Below are positions 44,103 through 54,783 of a DNA stretch of 64,000 nucleotides, piece after piece (positions within the stretch are counted from its first letter, which is position 1; the number at the start of each line of letters is the position of its first letter). The DNA lies in assembly GCA_034359265.1 (NCBI GenBank), contig CP136891.1:78174501-78238500 (forward strand), read 5' to 3'. This DNA comes from Canna indica. Taxonomy: Eukaryota; Streptophyta; Magnoliopsida; Zingiberales; Cannaceae. The notes beneath the pieces are model-generated. The model was not told the DNA's origin and ran no database searches. It worked only from the letters and a program-made list of their open reading frames with translations. The translations under genes were made by a program, and so were the position numbers.

Positions 44103-45782
44103 CTAAGTGCTAAGATTCTACCTACTCATGAGAAATCAAAGATTTTACATGCAAATCTAATCATGAGTATAGAGACATGATTTTAGCTTAAACAATGAGG
44201 TATAACACTTAGATTTTGAATTTATCAAAGTTATATATTTTTCATGATGATTTAGCCAAGCTAATCTTTTTCTTCCTAATTAGCCTTCCTAAAAATTTAT
44301 AACTTGCAAGTAAGCTACACTAATATTTTTAGAGAAAATATAGCTACTTATCAAGCTAACTCAACCAAAAAGCAAAGAGAAGCATCAAGATCATTATCAA
44401 ATATTATTTTGCTAAATGATTTCAAATTCGTTTCAAAATGAAATCGAGTGATATCAAAATGAATTTTAAGAGATCACAAATAAAATATAAAAAAAAAATA
44501 TGATCTCCAACCCTTCATATTGGTTGAAAACCGAAAGGTCACAATGTGTATACGATTTAGAACCGCAAGGTCGCTTAGGCCCATTACAGGCCACATAGGT
44601 CTCCGAGGAGACCGGGAAATCAAAATCAAAAATATTTTCAAAGAACTTTTTTACAAGAGCAGGGAAAAATAACTCAAATTGGACATGTATTATAATCTCC
44701 AACTAAAATAAAATAAGTCAAGGTAAGGAGATGATACCAAAATATTTGATGCCAATTTTACCATAGGCATCTAGTCTATATGAAGATTTTGAAGTTGCAA
44801 CCTTATAGGGATCCTTCCTTCAACTCATTGGTCAACTTCAATTCTTCAATCTCCTTTACCCTTGTGTGGTAGCTCCCCCTACAATAGAAGAAACCTTTGG
44901 TACCTAAATGCCTTTGGGGTCTTAGGGGGTTAGTGGACTTAAGTACCCAAATGCCTTTGGGGTCTTAGGGGATTAGTGGGCTTAGGTACCCAAAGTGTTT
45001 TCACAACACTTGGGTTTATTTTAAAGGCACAATCATAGATGGCATGCTCATATATACCACAACAAAAGCAATGTCCATGAAATTTTTTCTTTTCATTTTT
45101 AACATGGACATGAGATTTATTTTTAAAATGTTTGTTATGTGAAACATGATGAATATGAGCATTCTTAGAAACCTCATTCATCTTCTTATAATTATGAGGT
45201 CTAATAGTAGAATGCATGGCATGAGAAGCATGACGAGCATGAGCATTCTTAGATAAAATATTTTTCTTTTGAGGTTTCCTAAATGAGACATTTTGATTTT
45301 TAGAATTAAAAGAGGAAGTCTTAACTTTTTTTCAAATCATCTATGGATTTATGCAATGCATGCAATTGAGATTTCAACATGTTATTTTCAACTTTCAATT
45401 TTTCATTCTCAATTTTTAAATCATCATTCCTAAACTTCAATTTATCTTTTAAATCCACATTTTCATGTTTCAAAGTTTTCAGCTCAAGGTTCAATGTATC
45501 ATGGCAAGACTCAATAGAATTAGTCTTTAATTTATCAATTTCTAATTCTAATGCATGCACATGTAAGCTAAGCTCTAAATTTTCTTTCTTCAATTTTTTA
45601 TTTTTTTTATCCTTTTTAACTAGCAAGGTGTACACTTTCTTATATTCACATACCAACTCATCATATTGCATATGATGTGAACTAAAAGAGCTAGTACTAT
45701 CATTATCATTATCATGACTATATGAAGAAGAAGGTACCTCATTTTTTGCAACCATGAGGCAAACTTTAGATGTGGCTTCATA
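44103..45782 (-). mobile_element. Ty1/Copia gag-region fragment
   Basis: Two minus-strand open stretches come from the gag part of a Copia polyprotein. The upstream one (45782-45321) begins inside gag (YEATSKVCLMVAKNE), then runs through a long Lys/Leu-rich coiled coil (KKENLELSLHVHALELEIDKL). The downstream one (45217-44939) has a CCHC zinc knuckle reading CFCCGIYEHAIYDC, then TLWVPKPTNP and a stop. The two are separated by frame breaks. 44103-44930 is AT-rich remainder. Protease, integrase and reverse transcriptase are absent. It abuts WAK copy 2 at 44102 and a hAT-type terminus at 45783; no target duplication is evident. Confidence 0.8.
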
Positions 45783-46050
45783 GTAGGGGTGAGCCAAAAA
45801 AATTGGTTTTCCGGTTAACCGAAAAACCGGTCCGAAACCGAACCGGTTTTTTCGGTTAACCGAACCATTTTTTCGGTTAACCGAACCATTTTTTCGGTTT
45901 CGGTTTCGGTCCGAGAGGTAAAAAGTCCACCGGTTTCGGTTAACCGACCGGTTGGATATAATTTATTAAAATTTAATTATATATATAATAATTTATAAAT
46001 TATGAAAAATTATAAAAAAATTACAGAAAATTATAAAAAATTATAAAAAA
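45783..46050. mobile_element. Truncated hAT-like terminus
   Basis: TAGGGGTGAGCC at 45783 is followed by dense GGTTAACCGAA / TTCGGTTAACCG motifs, as in the complete hAT elements at 17968 and 33888. The sequence degenerates into ATTATAAAAAATT repeats and reaches WAK flank near 46055 without a second terminus. Confidence 0.65.
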
Positions 46051-46490
46051 TATTATAAAATATACATTTGCTTAGTCATTATATGGGTAATATACATTTG
46101 CTTAGTCATTATAATATGACAATCTCAACAATACTCATATAAGAATATATCAATCCAAACAGAAAACATATTTGATAGATGATAAACGGGTATTATCATT
46201 AGAGAATATATGAATTAATGTACGCATATTTCTTTTCCCAAAAGTTTGTCATTAGTTAACTGGGTCTCCCGCATATATACCCAGGAATTTATTCCAGCCA
46301 AACTTTGGAGAATACAAAAGCTCAACAAAAACATAACTACAATGGATAGAAAAACTTATATACCTAAAGTATATGCATGATTACATATATGCGACATATT
46401 CTAGCTTAAGCCCAAAGTATATAGTGTATATATATTTTAGAAGTTCCAATTTGGTTTAAATGAAAACATTATTGCTTATGGAACATAAGC

Positions 46491-47725
46491 TCACCTTGGA
46501 CAATACTGTGACAACATGAGTTCATTCTCCATGCTATAAATCCTAGATGTTCCTTGATATGCTTGATCAATGGGTCCAGAGGAAGCATATGATGAAGCAC
46601 TTAGCAAATACTCACTTTCCTCTTTATTAGTTTCTGCAGTGTAAAAGCCTTTGTTCTTTTTTGCTCTATCCCTTCGCAAGCTTTGCAACTTATACTCAAC
46701 TTCTTTCATTGTGGGTCTTTCAACTCCTTTCAACCTTATACACGTTTCAATTAGTTGAATAATTTCAGCAAGTTCTTTCTCACTTCCTTCTTTCATAACA
46801 CGATCTTCCACAAGATCAAAAAATTGATTATCTCTCCTTGTTTGAAGAAAATGCATCACTAGATTTAGACCTTTTTCATCTCCGCTTGAGTAAATAGGCT
46901 TCTTTCCGGTTATGAGTTCTAGAAGAATAACTCCAAAACTATAAACATCACTCTTCTCTGTTAGTTGACTAGTTTGATAATACTCAGGATCTAGGTACCC
47001 AAATGTACCTTGTATCGCTGTAACTATATGAGTTTTGTCAAGCGGAATACATCTTGAAGCTCCAAAATCTGATACTTTTGCAGTGAAATTATCATCTAAT
47101 AGGATATTCGATGATTTAACGTCCCTATGCAAAATGGATATTGAAGCAGCCGAAAGTAGATAAGCAAGTGCTCCTGCAGCTTCGGTAGCAATCCTTAGGC
47201 GATCATCCCAAGATAGTATAGACTCAGTACCATTTGAATTGTGAAGATGTTCTAAAAGGGCCCCATTTGAAATAAATACATAGATTAACAATGGGTCTTC
47301 AGTTTCCAAACAACATTCAAAAAGTTTTACCACATGTCTGTGATTAATTTGAGAAAGAATTGCAACCTCATTTATAAATTGATCTATCTCCGCCTTCTTA
47401 ACATTTTTGGATCTTTTAATAGCAACGATACGTTGATCAGATAAAATTCCTTTGTAAACAGTGTCATGCCCTCCACTACCAAGTATTCGAGTTTCATCAA
47501 AATTGTTTGTTGCCTTTTCTATCTCTGCAAGGGAAAATATTTGTGTCCTCTCGGCAACATTTTCGCTTGAAGAGATAAGTTGTTGCAGCAATAAACCATG
47601 ATTTTGACGAAAATGTTTTTCTCTTACTTTCTTTTGGTTTGTTTTCTTCCATTTCCTTATCACGATGACTAACATTATACTTAATAATAATAGGCTTATT
47701 CCAATGCTTGCACCGACGATGACAC
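46491..47725 (-). CDS. WAK copy 3 exon 3: transmembrane helix and intact Ser/Thr kinase domain
   Basis: An uninterrupted 1235 bp exon of about 411 codons, from acceptor GCAG|GT to a TGA at 46491. The transmembrane segment is GVIVGASIGISLLLLSIMLV, then a basic stop-transfer RKWKK. Kinase landmarks in order are [16 protein letters not shown], glycine loop [15 protein letters not shown] Lys in [23 protein letters not shown] (RD kinase), [19 protein letters not shown], and [20 protein letters not shown]-tail of about 60 residues follows. Only the third glycine of the loop is unusual (Asp). It would phosphorylate Ser/Thr in the cytoplasm downstream of a cell-wall-sensing ectodomain if expressed. 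Confidence 0.88.
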
Positions 47726-48013
47726 CTGCATAATATCGATATGAATTAAGTTCACATTGTCGATCTTATTAGGTTCCATGTACGTAGTATTTTTGGAAAT
47801 AGTAATAATAATATATGCATCTTGAGATCTATAATCCTCAAAATTACTTTTTATATGATTAAGAGAATTAATGGCCCTCAACTACTAGTTAATTAAGATA
47901 GGATAGTTAATTAATTAAAATTAGAAACAAATTAACCATATATATATATATATATATATATGTATGTCTATAGTTTCCACTTTAATTATAATGATTAATA
48001 AATGAGGACTCAC

Positions 48014-48172
48014 CCAATAGAAGAGTTTTGTTCTTGTCAGGGATGTTGATGCACACTCCATGTTTAGGATCACCAACTGTTCCTGGTGGACAAGTGCAAT
48101 TGAAGCTTCCCTCTGTATTCGTACAAGTCCCATTGCAAGTATATCTCTCAGGCTGAGCGCACTCATTGATAT
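48014..48172 (-). CDS. WAK copy 3 exon 2: calcium-binding EGF module
   Basis: A 159 bp exon with acceptor TTTAG|AT and donor TTGG|GTGAG. It encodes DINECAQPERYTCNG..., followed by further Cys and CTCPPGTVGDPKHGVC, a standard EGF-Ca fold with the Asp/Asn calcium site at its start. Same length and phase as in copy 1. Confidence 0.88.
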
Positions 48173-49311
48173 CTAAACAACCATTCAAAACATTAGCAAT
48201 TAGTTATATATTGGCCTAATTAAATAAATCATTTAAACTGTCAATGCTAAATCACATGACTAGTTGATTAATTAGATATATAAACGTTCATCGTATATCA
48301 AATAGTGTTAAAATTGATGTGTACCTTGACATCTGTTGGGAAGGTATGGGTTTCCCTCGTAGCCTTTATTGCATTGGCAACGATATCCAAAATAATTAGT
48401 TGTAATGTTGACGCATGTGCTGTGCGAGGATATGCATGCGAAGGATGTCCGCTCACTTGAAAGAGCATGTTAGCAATAACTATTTTGGCTCATACAAGCA
48501 TAAGTCTTGTTATTCTTCTTGGCTTCTTTACATGTACGATAATCTTTCATGTAACATGCTAGGGAAACTGTCAATCTTGTTTTGTCCCCCCGCAATATTG
48601 CTTGGTATTCCTTGTTACTGACATTGTACGTGTCATACATCACTACCTTAATGCTGGAGGTGTTAATCAAATGAAGGTCAAGCCAGTCGAGTCGAGTTAA
48701 CTGAATTCCCAACGAAGTCATATTCTTATTCTTCCAATCGTATGTATCAAATGAACAATATCCATTTTCACTTGAAACATTATTGGTAGAGCATATGGTA
48801 GAGCAAACATCCATAGTGATATTGGTAAGAGCATCCACAAGAGTAGCAGTAGCACTACAATTGGTGACATATAAACGATTAGAGGTAATAAATGAATCTT
48901 CGGAGAATATGCTTCTAAGTTAAAAGAGAGAGGCCAATCCTTGATATCAATGTAGGAGGTGCTTTGGTTCTCATGGTCCACGTCGATGGTTACAATTGGT
49001 GGTTCAATGAGCACGACTCCTTGTTCCATATCAATTTTCTTCACCTCAGTGTTGCTATCGCTCAAGAATAGCCTTGCATGATTAGTATTAGTGGTATGGT
49101 TATTTATGCAAGTAAGGTTAAAGCCAGCCGAACGAAAGCAGCCATTGCCAATGCTGAAAGGATACTTAATCCTAATGTTACCGCAATTTCTTGAGCAATT
49201 GGAAGGGGGGACGGAAACTATGTTTGTTGTCGATGTATTTTCTTGAGCACATGCCAAACCCACTAATCTCCATATAAGCATTGACCTGAGTAACATCTCT
49301 AGCAACCCCAT

Positions 49312-50071
49312 TATATATCCCGCTTCTCTTGGTGTCCTGAAAATACTATATAATTAAACAATCATAAACCTATCAAAAACAATATATGTAGACAAATATA
49401 CCATTTAAGCAACTAGTGCATAGAGAAAAAGCTAAGAATTCAAGATGTGTGCTACTAAAAAGTAGAAATTCAACTTTCAAAAATCAAATATTACATTTAT
49501 TATATAGATTGACTGATTTGATCCAGCTTTGTGAGGAAATAATTTAATTTTCTTTTTAGTTCAGAAACCAATTGGACAATCAATGAACTACCAAATAAGT
49601 AATTATTAATGAACTTTAATTATTATTATATGGGTATAAATAATTATTTGACATTTGTTTCGAGTATTTTGTATCCATTTATCATTTTATAAATATTGAA
49701 ACGATACAAGTTAAAAGAATTAAAGGAAACAAATGAATTAAAGAGACAAGAGAAAATAAAATAACTAGATTTTACAAAACTAAAATAAGGAGTTGTTTTA
49801 TTGTAAGAAATAGATCAAAAGTGAAATAGTATTAATTTTTGACAAATTCCAACATGTTTGATTACATAAACACCACATCCGAGCGAGCAATAATAAATGA
49901 GTTCGAAATGCATACAAAATAGTGCATGCTGATCCACCCACAATATATTATTTCGATTATGAACATTCAATATATTTAACAAGGATATTTTGATCATTTT
50001 TCTCTACTTTTAATTGGGCATAGACCATGGCTTTCTAACTACCAATTGATGATTTGGTAAAGAAATAAAAA
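49312..50071. other. Upstream flank of WAK copy 3, AT-rich
   Basis: The first 100 bp matches the upstream sequence of copies 1 and 4 (GAAAATACTATATAATTAA), then diverges. The rest is AT-rich with no gene. A probable promoter, but I cannot place a TATA box with confidence. Confidence 0.5.
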
Positions 50072-50097
50072 TTAGGTGTAGCTGAGGCTACACCTAA
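50072..50097. repeat. Perfect small hairpin
   Basis: TTAGGTGTAGC and GCTACACCTAA are perfect inverted repeats of 11 bp around TGAG. A second hairpin, GTGCCAC...GTGGCAC, follows within 35 bp (about 50102-50128). Confidence 0.75.
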
Positions 50098-50109
50098 AAT
50101 AAGTGCCAC

Positions 50110-51640
50110 CATGGCTAATCAAGTGGCACCTGGCTTTGCACACATCTCAAAGCCAAGATGTTAGCATCAAGTCCTCGGACAACTGAGCATCTAGCCGGTC
50201 GACACCTCGACCGAGGTCCAAATAGTCAAACAAAGTGCAGACCGGAGAACCTCATACATAAACTACCTCAAACGAGACAAAATTCTGGAGCACACCTCCA
50301 ACCCAGGTAAACTTAAAAGAATGACAAGCTATTATACGCTCCTTAACAATCAACTCTACAAAAGGGATACTCTCAATTGCTCATCAAGTGCGTCGCCTAA
50401 CCCAGATAGACACCATAATCAAGGTTGTTAAACTCGAGAGTTTAAGTAAACTCGAGAGTTTAAGTAAACTCGTGGAGCCTCCGTAAACTCGTAAAAGTTT
50501 ACTTGATATTAAAAAAATATTAAAAAATATTATACTACAAAAATATAATCTAATATAACCTTAAAATCATAATTAATGACAGTTCAACTCCCTAATAAAG
50601 TACACATAAAGATAAAATATAAAATATAAGAGTATAAGTCTAATACATACATAATAAAGCATTCTAAGTCCATAATAAAGCACACACAATGACTCAAAAA
50701 TAAAATATAAAAGTACAAGTTCAATCCATAATAATTATCATCAAATCGAGTTCACCCGAGTTTACTGGCGAGTTTGATCGAGTTTATACGAGTTTACCGA
50801 GTTTACCCCGAGTTCACCCGAGTTTACCCATAAATGAGTTTGGGTGCGAGTCAGCTCGATTTTGATACTTGGGATCGTAAACTCGTCCGAGTTTACGAGT
50901 TAACTCGCGAGTTTGACAACACTGACCATAATGGCAGAAGTCCACGACGGCATCTGCAGTAGCCACATTGGAGGAAGGTCCATGGCTGCCAAAATCCTCC
51001 GGGTCGGTTACTTCTGGCCAAACATGAAAGTAGAATGCGATCTCTATGTCAAAAAAATGTGACAAATGTCAAAGATTCTTCGAGGTCTCACAATTGCATC
51101 CCGAGCTAATTCACAGCTTGGACATTAGTTGGTCGTTTCACAAGTGGGGCATCAACCTCCTCGGCCCATTTCCCCCAACACCAGGGCAAATCAAGTTTCT
51201 AGTCGTAGCGGATCGACTACTTTATACCAAATGGATAGAGGATGAACCCCTATCCTCAATTGTGACTAACAAAGTCCAGAAATTTGTTTGGAAAAATATC
51301 ATTTGCAGGTACGGAATACCATACGAGCTCATCAACGACAATGGGACACAGTTCACAGATTAGTGATTCCGAGAGTTTTGCTCGGACCTCGGCATTTGAT
51401 AACTCTTTTCATTTGTAGAACACCCATAGACAAATGGCCTGGCTGAAGTAGCCAACAAGGTAATTCTGACAGGACTGAAAAAGAAAATCGATCGGGTCAA
51501 GGGTGGGTCGAAGAATTACCCGAAGTACTCTCGAGTTATAATACAACTACCCAATCCTCCACTTCGGAGATCCCTTACCGGCTTCACGATCGTGAAACAC
51601 GACATCTCTACAGGCCTACTACAACTAAGCTTTCACCCTT
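50110..51640 (+). pseudogene. Ty3/Gypsy (Tat-like) pol remnant: linker, integrase zinc domain and integrase core
   Basis: The plus strand first shows the segment between RNase H and integrase (YYTLLNNQLYKRGYSQ, LLIKCV near 50330-50395). A 505 bp hAT element interrupts it. The integrase HHCC region then has HDGICS-like, GGRSMAAKILRVGYFWPNM and CDKCQRF. The integrase core follows as FHKWGINLLGPFPPTPGQIK, LVVADR, KWIEDEP and DNGTQF, where the family has D at VVAID and DNGTQF. A stop follows TQFTD at 51361 and later pieces (HPQTNGLAE) are in other frames. GINLLGPFPPTPGQIKF is characteristic of Tat/Ogre-type Gypsy elements. Non-functional. Confidence 0.82.
50420..50924. mobile_element. Non-autonomous hAT-like element, 505 bp, TSD ACCATAAT
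   Basis: Ends CAAGGTTGTTAAACTCG and the inverse CAGTGTTGTCAAACTCG, flanked by perfect ACCATAAT at 50412-50419 and 50925-50932. The interior is AT-rich in the middle, with many CGAGTTTAC / GTAAACTCG motifs near each end. No coding potential. Confidence 0.9.
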
Positions 51641-53924
51641 AAACTATAACGTGGATGGTGTACTATTTTCCCTGTTACATGGCGGTTTTACCCACTAGGT
51701 TTTCCCCATGAAAGGTTTTAACGAGACTCCACCATGTATAGGCCGAGCTTAACCCTTGGTGGGATGTAATGCATCACTAAGAAATTAAAAAATGAAATTA
51801 CTCTATTTATTATGCACATTTCCCTTGTGTTTGAAATTACTTGCAATCATTGCATAATGCGCAGGAGGAACTCACACGATTTCACAGTAGCCCTTGACCC
51901 ACGTGACGCACCATCCTCCTCGGCCCAGAGCTACTATTCTGGACATTACAAGCCTCCACAGTGTTCGGGACTCAATTTTCACCAACCAAACTCGCCAGCC
52001 GTAGCGCCACATTCAAATTCCAACAACGACGAGAGCTTGGTTTTCACCAGTCTGGCTCGCCGGCCTCAGTGCCTATTACGATCTCCTACACCCCCAACGA
52101 CCCCAAGCACGCTTCTCGCGAGCTCAGTTTCCACCGAGTCTGGTCCTCGACCCTAAATGCGGCCTCTAGCTTTGCTCGACACATTCTAAATGGGCAACAT
52201 GACCCCAAGCACGTTTCTCGTGAGCTTGGTTTCCATCGAGTCTGGTCCTCGGCCCTAAATGCAGCCTCCAGCTCAGCTTAGCATGCTCTAAATGAGCAAC
52301 ATCACCCCAAGTGCGCTTCTTACGAGCTCAATTTTTACCAAGTCTGATCCACGGCCCTAAATGCGGGCTCCGGCTCAGCCTGGCACGCTCTAAATGAACA
52401 ACACGACCCCAAGCGAGCTTCTCGCGAGCTCGGTTTCTACCAAGTCTGGTCATCAACCACAATGCCACTACTTTCGGCCTCAGAGCCCTCAACGACTAGA
52501 CCTCAATTTTTCGCCAATTTGACTCGTCTACCCTAGAGCCCTACTTATAACTACCAAACAAGCAATCCCAACTTTAAATTTTATCTTTCTGACCTAGATA
52601 TACAGTCAACATAACCACAACAATCAAAAAATCGATCAAACTCGGCAAAAGCATAGCAAGGATAAATACAGAAAGTCATCCTTTTATTCATAAAATCCAA
52701 CAAAGGGAGTAGTTACACCTACAAACCCATGAGTGCAACATGCAAATGAGAAAACAAGCCATAAAGGTATAGATCTCGGATATCATAATAGAGAAAAGAA
52801 GGATGTACTCCTCTCAGGAGCCATAAAAGCAAAAATTTCAACCAGCAGTCTCGTTACACCACATAAGACCTACTGGCAGAACCACCCCGCAACCCGGGAG
52901 TTGAAGGGCAAGGAGGAGGGAAATGAGAGCCCCAGCTCTATAATTAAACTTAGAATCATGGACAAGATTCCAGCCATCTAAGAGCACAAGGCCTCCCTCG
53001 GCGCGTTTACCACGGGGACCACTTCGTTATAAGCCCGACGATACGGACCCACGGCCAGAACCCCGCCTCCTACCTTCCTTTTAAGCCCTATGGTATGAAT
53101 CCATGGTGACCTACGAACCATTCGCCACAAAATCAAATATGACCCTTGGAGGGACGATAACCTCCGACACCTCTCACTCCATGATTTTCAATACATACAA
53201 CATGGAGAGGGATATTTATAAGCCCAAGACAAGAACCGTCACTCCGATGGGAAGCTCCACTTATTCATGAATGAAATCACGTCCTGTCAGTTCACAACTG
53301 GCACTCAACACCTCAAAAATCGCTTATCGAATCTTTACTCATAATTACTCTCTCCTGTCAAGCTATATCTACCATACAGGTGACAAGCATCTAGAAGATC
53401 ACCTTCCTCTTTCGCATAATCATCACATCCAGCTCGAATAACGAAGAATCGCGTAAGAGGTTTTGTACCTTGTACGTGACAATGACTCAATCGATGTCCT
53501 CCCAACCACTCGAGGTCGTAAGCCAGCATCACTTAGAGCTCGGCACGCAGTCCTCCAGACCCCGACCGAGCTCAGGGGTTGTGGACTTGACTAGTACTTT
53601 TGGGTATGGCCGTATTAGGCCCAACAGCGTCCTGCACTCCTGAACCTAATTCGAGACAAACCTAATGCTCCACCCAGGGGCTCCATCCGACCATACAAGG
53701 ATATTCACATCCTCCTTAATCATAAGGGTTACACCATTATGAGATAGCTATCTCCAAGATCAACCTCGATACATTCTGAGCAATATCACCGCGAGAATAT
53801 CAGGCGGCGTCATCACCTCCACCTGCAATAAATACAAACATGACACACCTCAAGTAACATAAGTTCCAATTTCATTACCACCACCTCGAATATCTACTAA
53901 TTTGAGTGTCAGAGTGTCTCTTGC
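51641..53924. other. 3' untranslated region of the Gypsy element and unassigned sequence
   Basis: 51640-51790 carries the block TTTTACCCACTAGGTTTTCC and AAAGGTTTTAACGAGACTCC, common downstream of pol in Tat-type elements. A 102 bp tandem repeat follows. 52480-53920 is mixed-composition sequence with short open frames and no recognisable domain; it may contain an LTR, but I cannot define both ends. Confidence 0.5.
52080..52460 (+). repeat. 102 bp tandem repeat, about 3.7 units
   Basis: CCCCAAGC(A)C-type anchors start at 52101, 52203, 52305 and 52407, exactly 102 bp apart. Each unit contains GCTTCTCGCGAGCTC, a CACCGAGTCTGGTCCTCG-like part and CCCTAAATGCGG. Units differ by scattered substitutions. 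Confidence 0.9.
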
Positions 53925-54545
53925 AAGTTGGAGTGCAAATGCCGCAAAAAATATTTGCATGCAAAAACAAATGCCCGTGAATAGAATTTGTAGCCTATTG
54001 TTTGGTTGCCCGCAACTACAATTGAAACTTCTATTTGCAAACGTTCAGTTGGCCACAAATAGAAGTTGTAACACTTGTAGCTAGCATTTGCATATCTAGG
54101 TCTGACATTTTTGGCTTGGCTCGGTAGCTCGACACAACAAAATCGTGTTCGGACCACCCGTTATCATGCCTAGGCAGTTATCGGGTCAACCCGATAAGAC
54201 TCGAACAAATATTGGGCTAGCCTAAGCTAAACCAATATCGGGTCAGACCGGGCCTACACAACGTAGGCCCAACTTGATAATAAATTTATTTATTATCAAA
54301 AATATCAAGCTATCGGGCCCAAATGGGTCTGATAGCTCAATTTGGGCATGATAGCCCTCTTCCAATGGCCCTATTTGGGCCCTATAGCATGATTTTGATT
54401 TTTTTGTTATCATGCTATCAGGCTAGGCTAGTCCTTTAATTGTTTGTGTCGTGTCGAGCCGACGGTCTTTGGGCATGATTTTTGTTTGGGCCAGGCCAGC
54501 TCGGCCCGATATCTCTAGCCCGACACGAATTTTTGGGTCCAATAA
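53925..54545. mobile_element. Harbinger-like element fragment, third copy
   Basis: 53925-54080 matches the array-side end of the elements at 18749 and 23667 (GTGCAAATGCCGCAAAAAATA, TTTGCATGCAAAAACAAATG, GTTTGGTTGCCCGCAACTAC). The outer terminus is missing. 54100-54545 is a strongly decayed relative of the minisatellite (GGCTCGG, CCCGACACGAATTTTTGGG). No second terminus. Confidence 0.65.
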
Positions 54546-54783
54546 GAGTTCAATGAAATTTAGAAATAATAAAAAGCAAATATAGGGAAAAAGTTAAATA
54601 TGTCATTTTACCTAATAATAATTCATCGACTACAACGAAATCGATTCGACCTAATATTATTTTATGCTCTAAATCATCATTTAGTTTGGTACAATATTAT
54701 TTTATATTATTTAGTTATTTTTCAAAATAAATTAATAATTTTTAATTATTGTATAATACCGAAAAATATAAAAACAAAAAAAA

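Larger units (their letters stand above)
46491..49311 (-). pseudogene. WAK-like receptor kinase, copy 3: all exons present, ectodomain exon damaged
   Basis: The best-preserved cluster member. Exon 1 (49311-48325) has a signal peptide, galacturonan-binding domain (NCSRNCGNIRIKYPFSIG), Cys-rich stretch and an EGF module (CQCNKGYEGNPYLPNRC). Exon 2 (48172-48014) is an EGF-Ca module, DINEC...CPPGTVGDPKHGVC. Exon 3 (47725-46491) encodes the transmembrane helix and kinase. All splice sites are GT-AG and both introns are phase 1, so the exons join in frame. Exon 1 is 987 bp, whereas its end phase requires one base more. Correspondingly, a one-base frameshift lies after FNLEAYS (about 48900), and an in-frame TAA follows SQNSYC (about 48470). 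Unless these are assembly errors it is a pseudogene, or only a kinase-side product could form. Confidence 0.85.

Noticed and set aside
45379..45675. 98-codon plus-strand frame opposite the Copia gag
   Set aside because: A shadow of the coiled-coil coding region, rich in Phe/Ser, with no homology.
48718..48900. Leu-rich membrane-like tail of the first frame of WAK copy 3 exon 1
   Set aside because: It is the out-of-frame reading after the one-base shift; the other frame carries the conserved ectodomain sequence.
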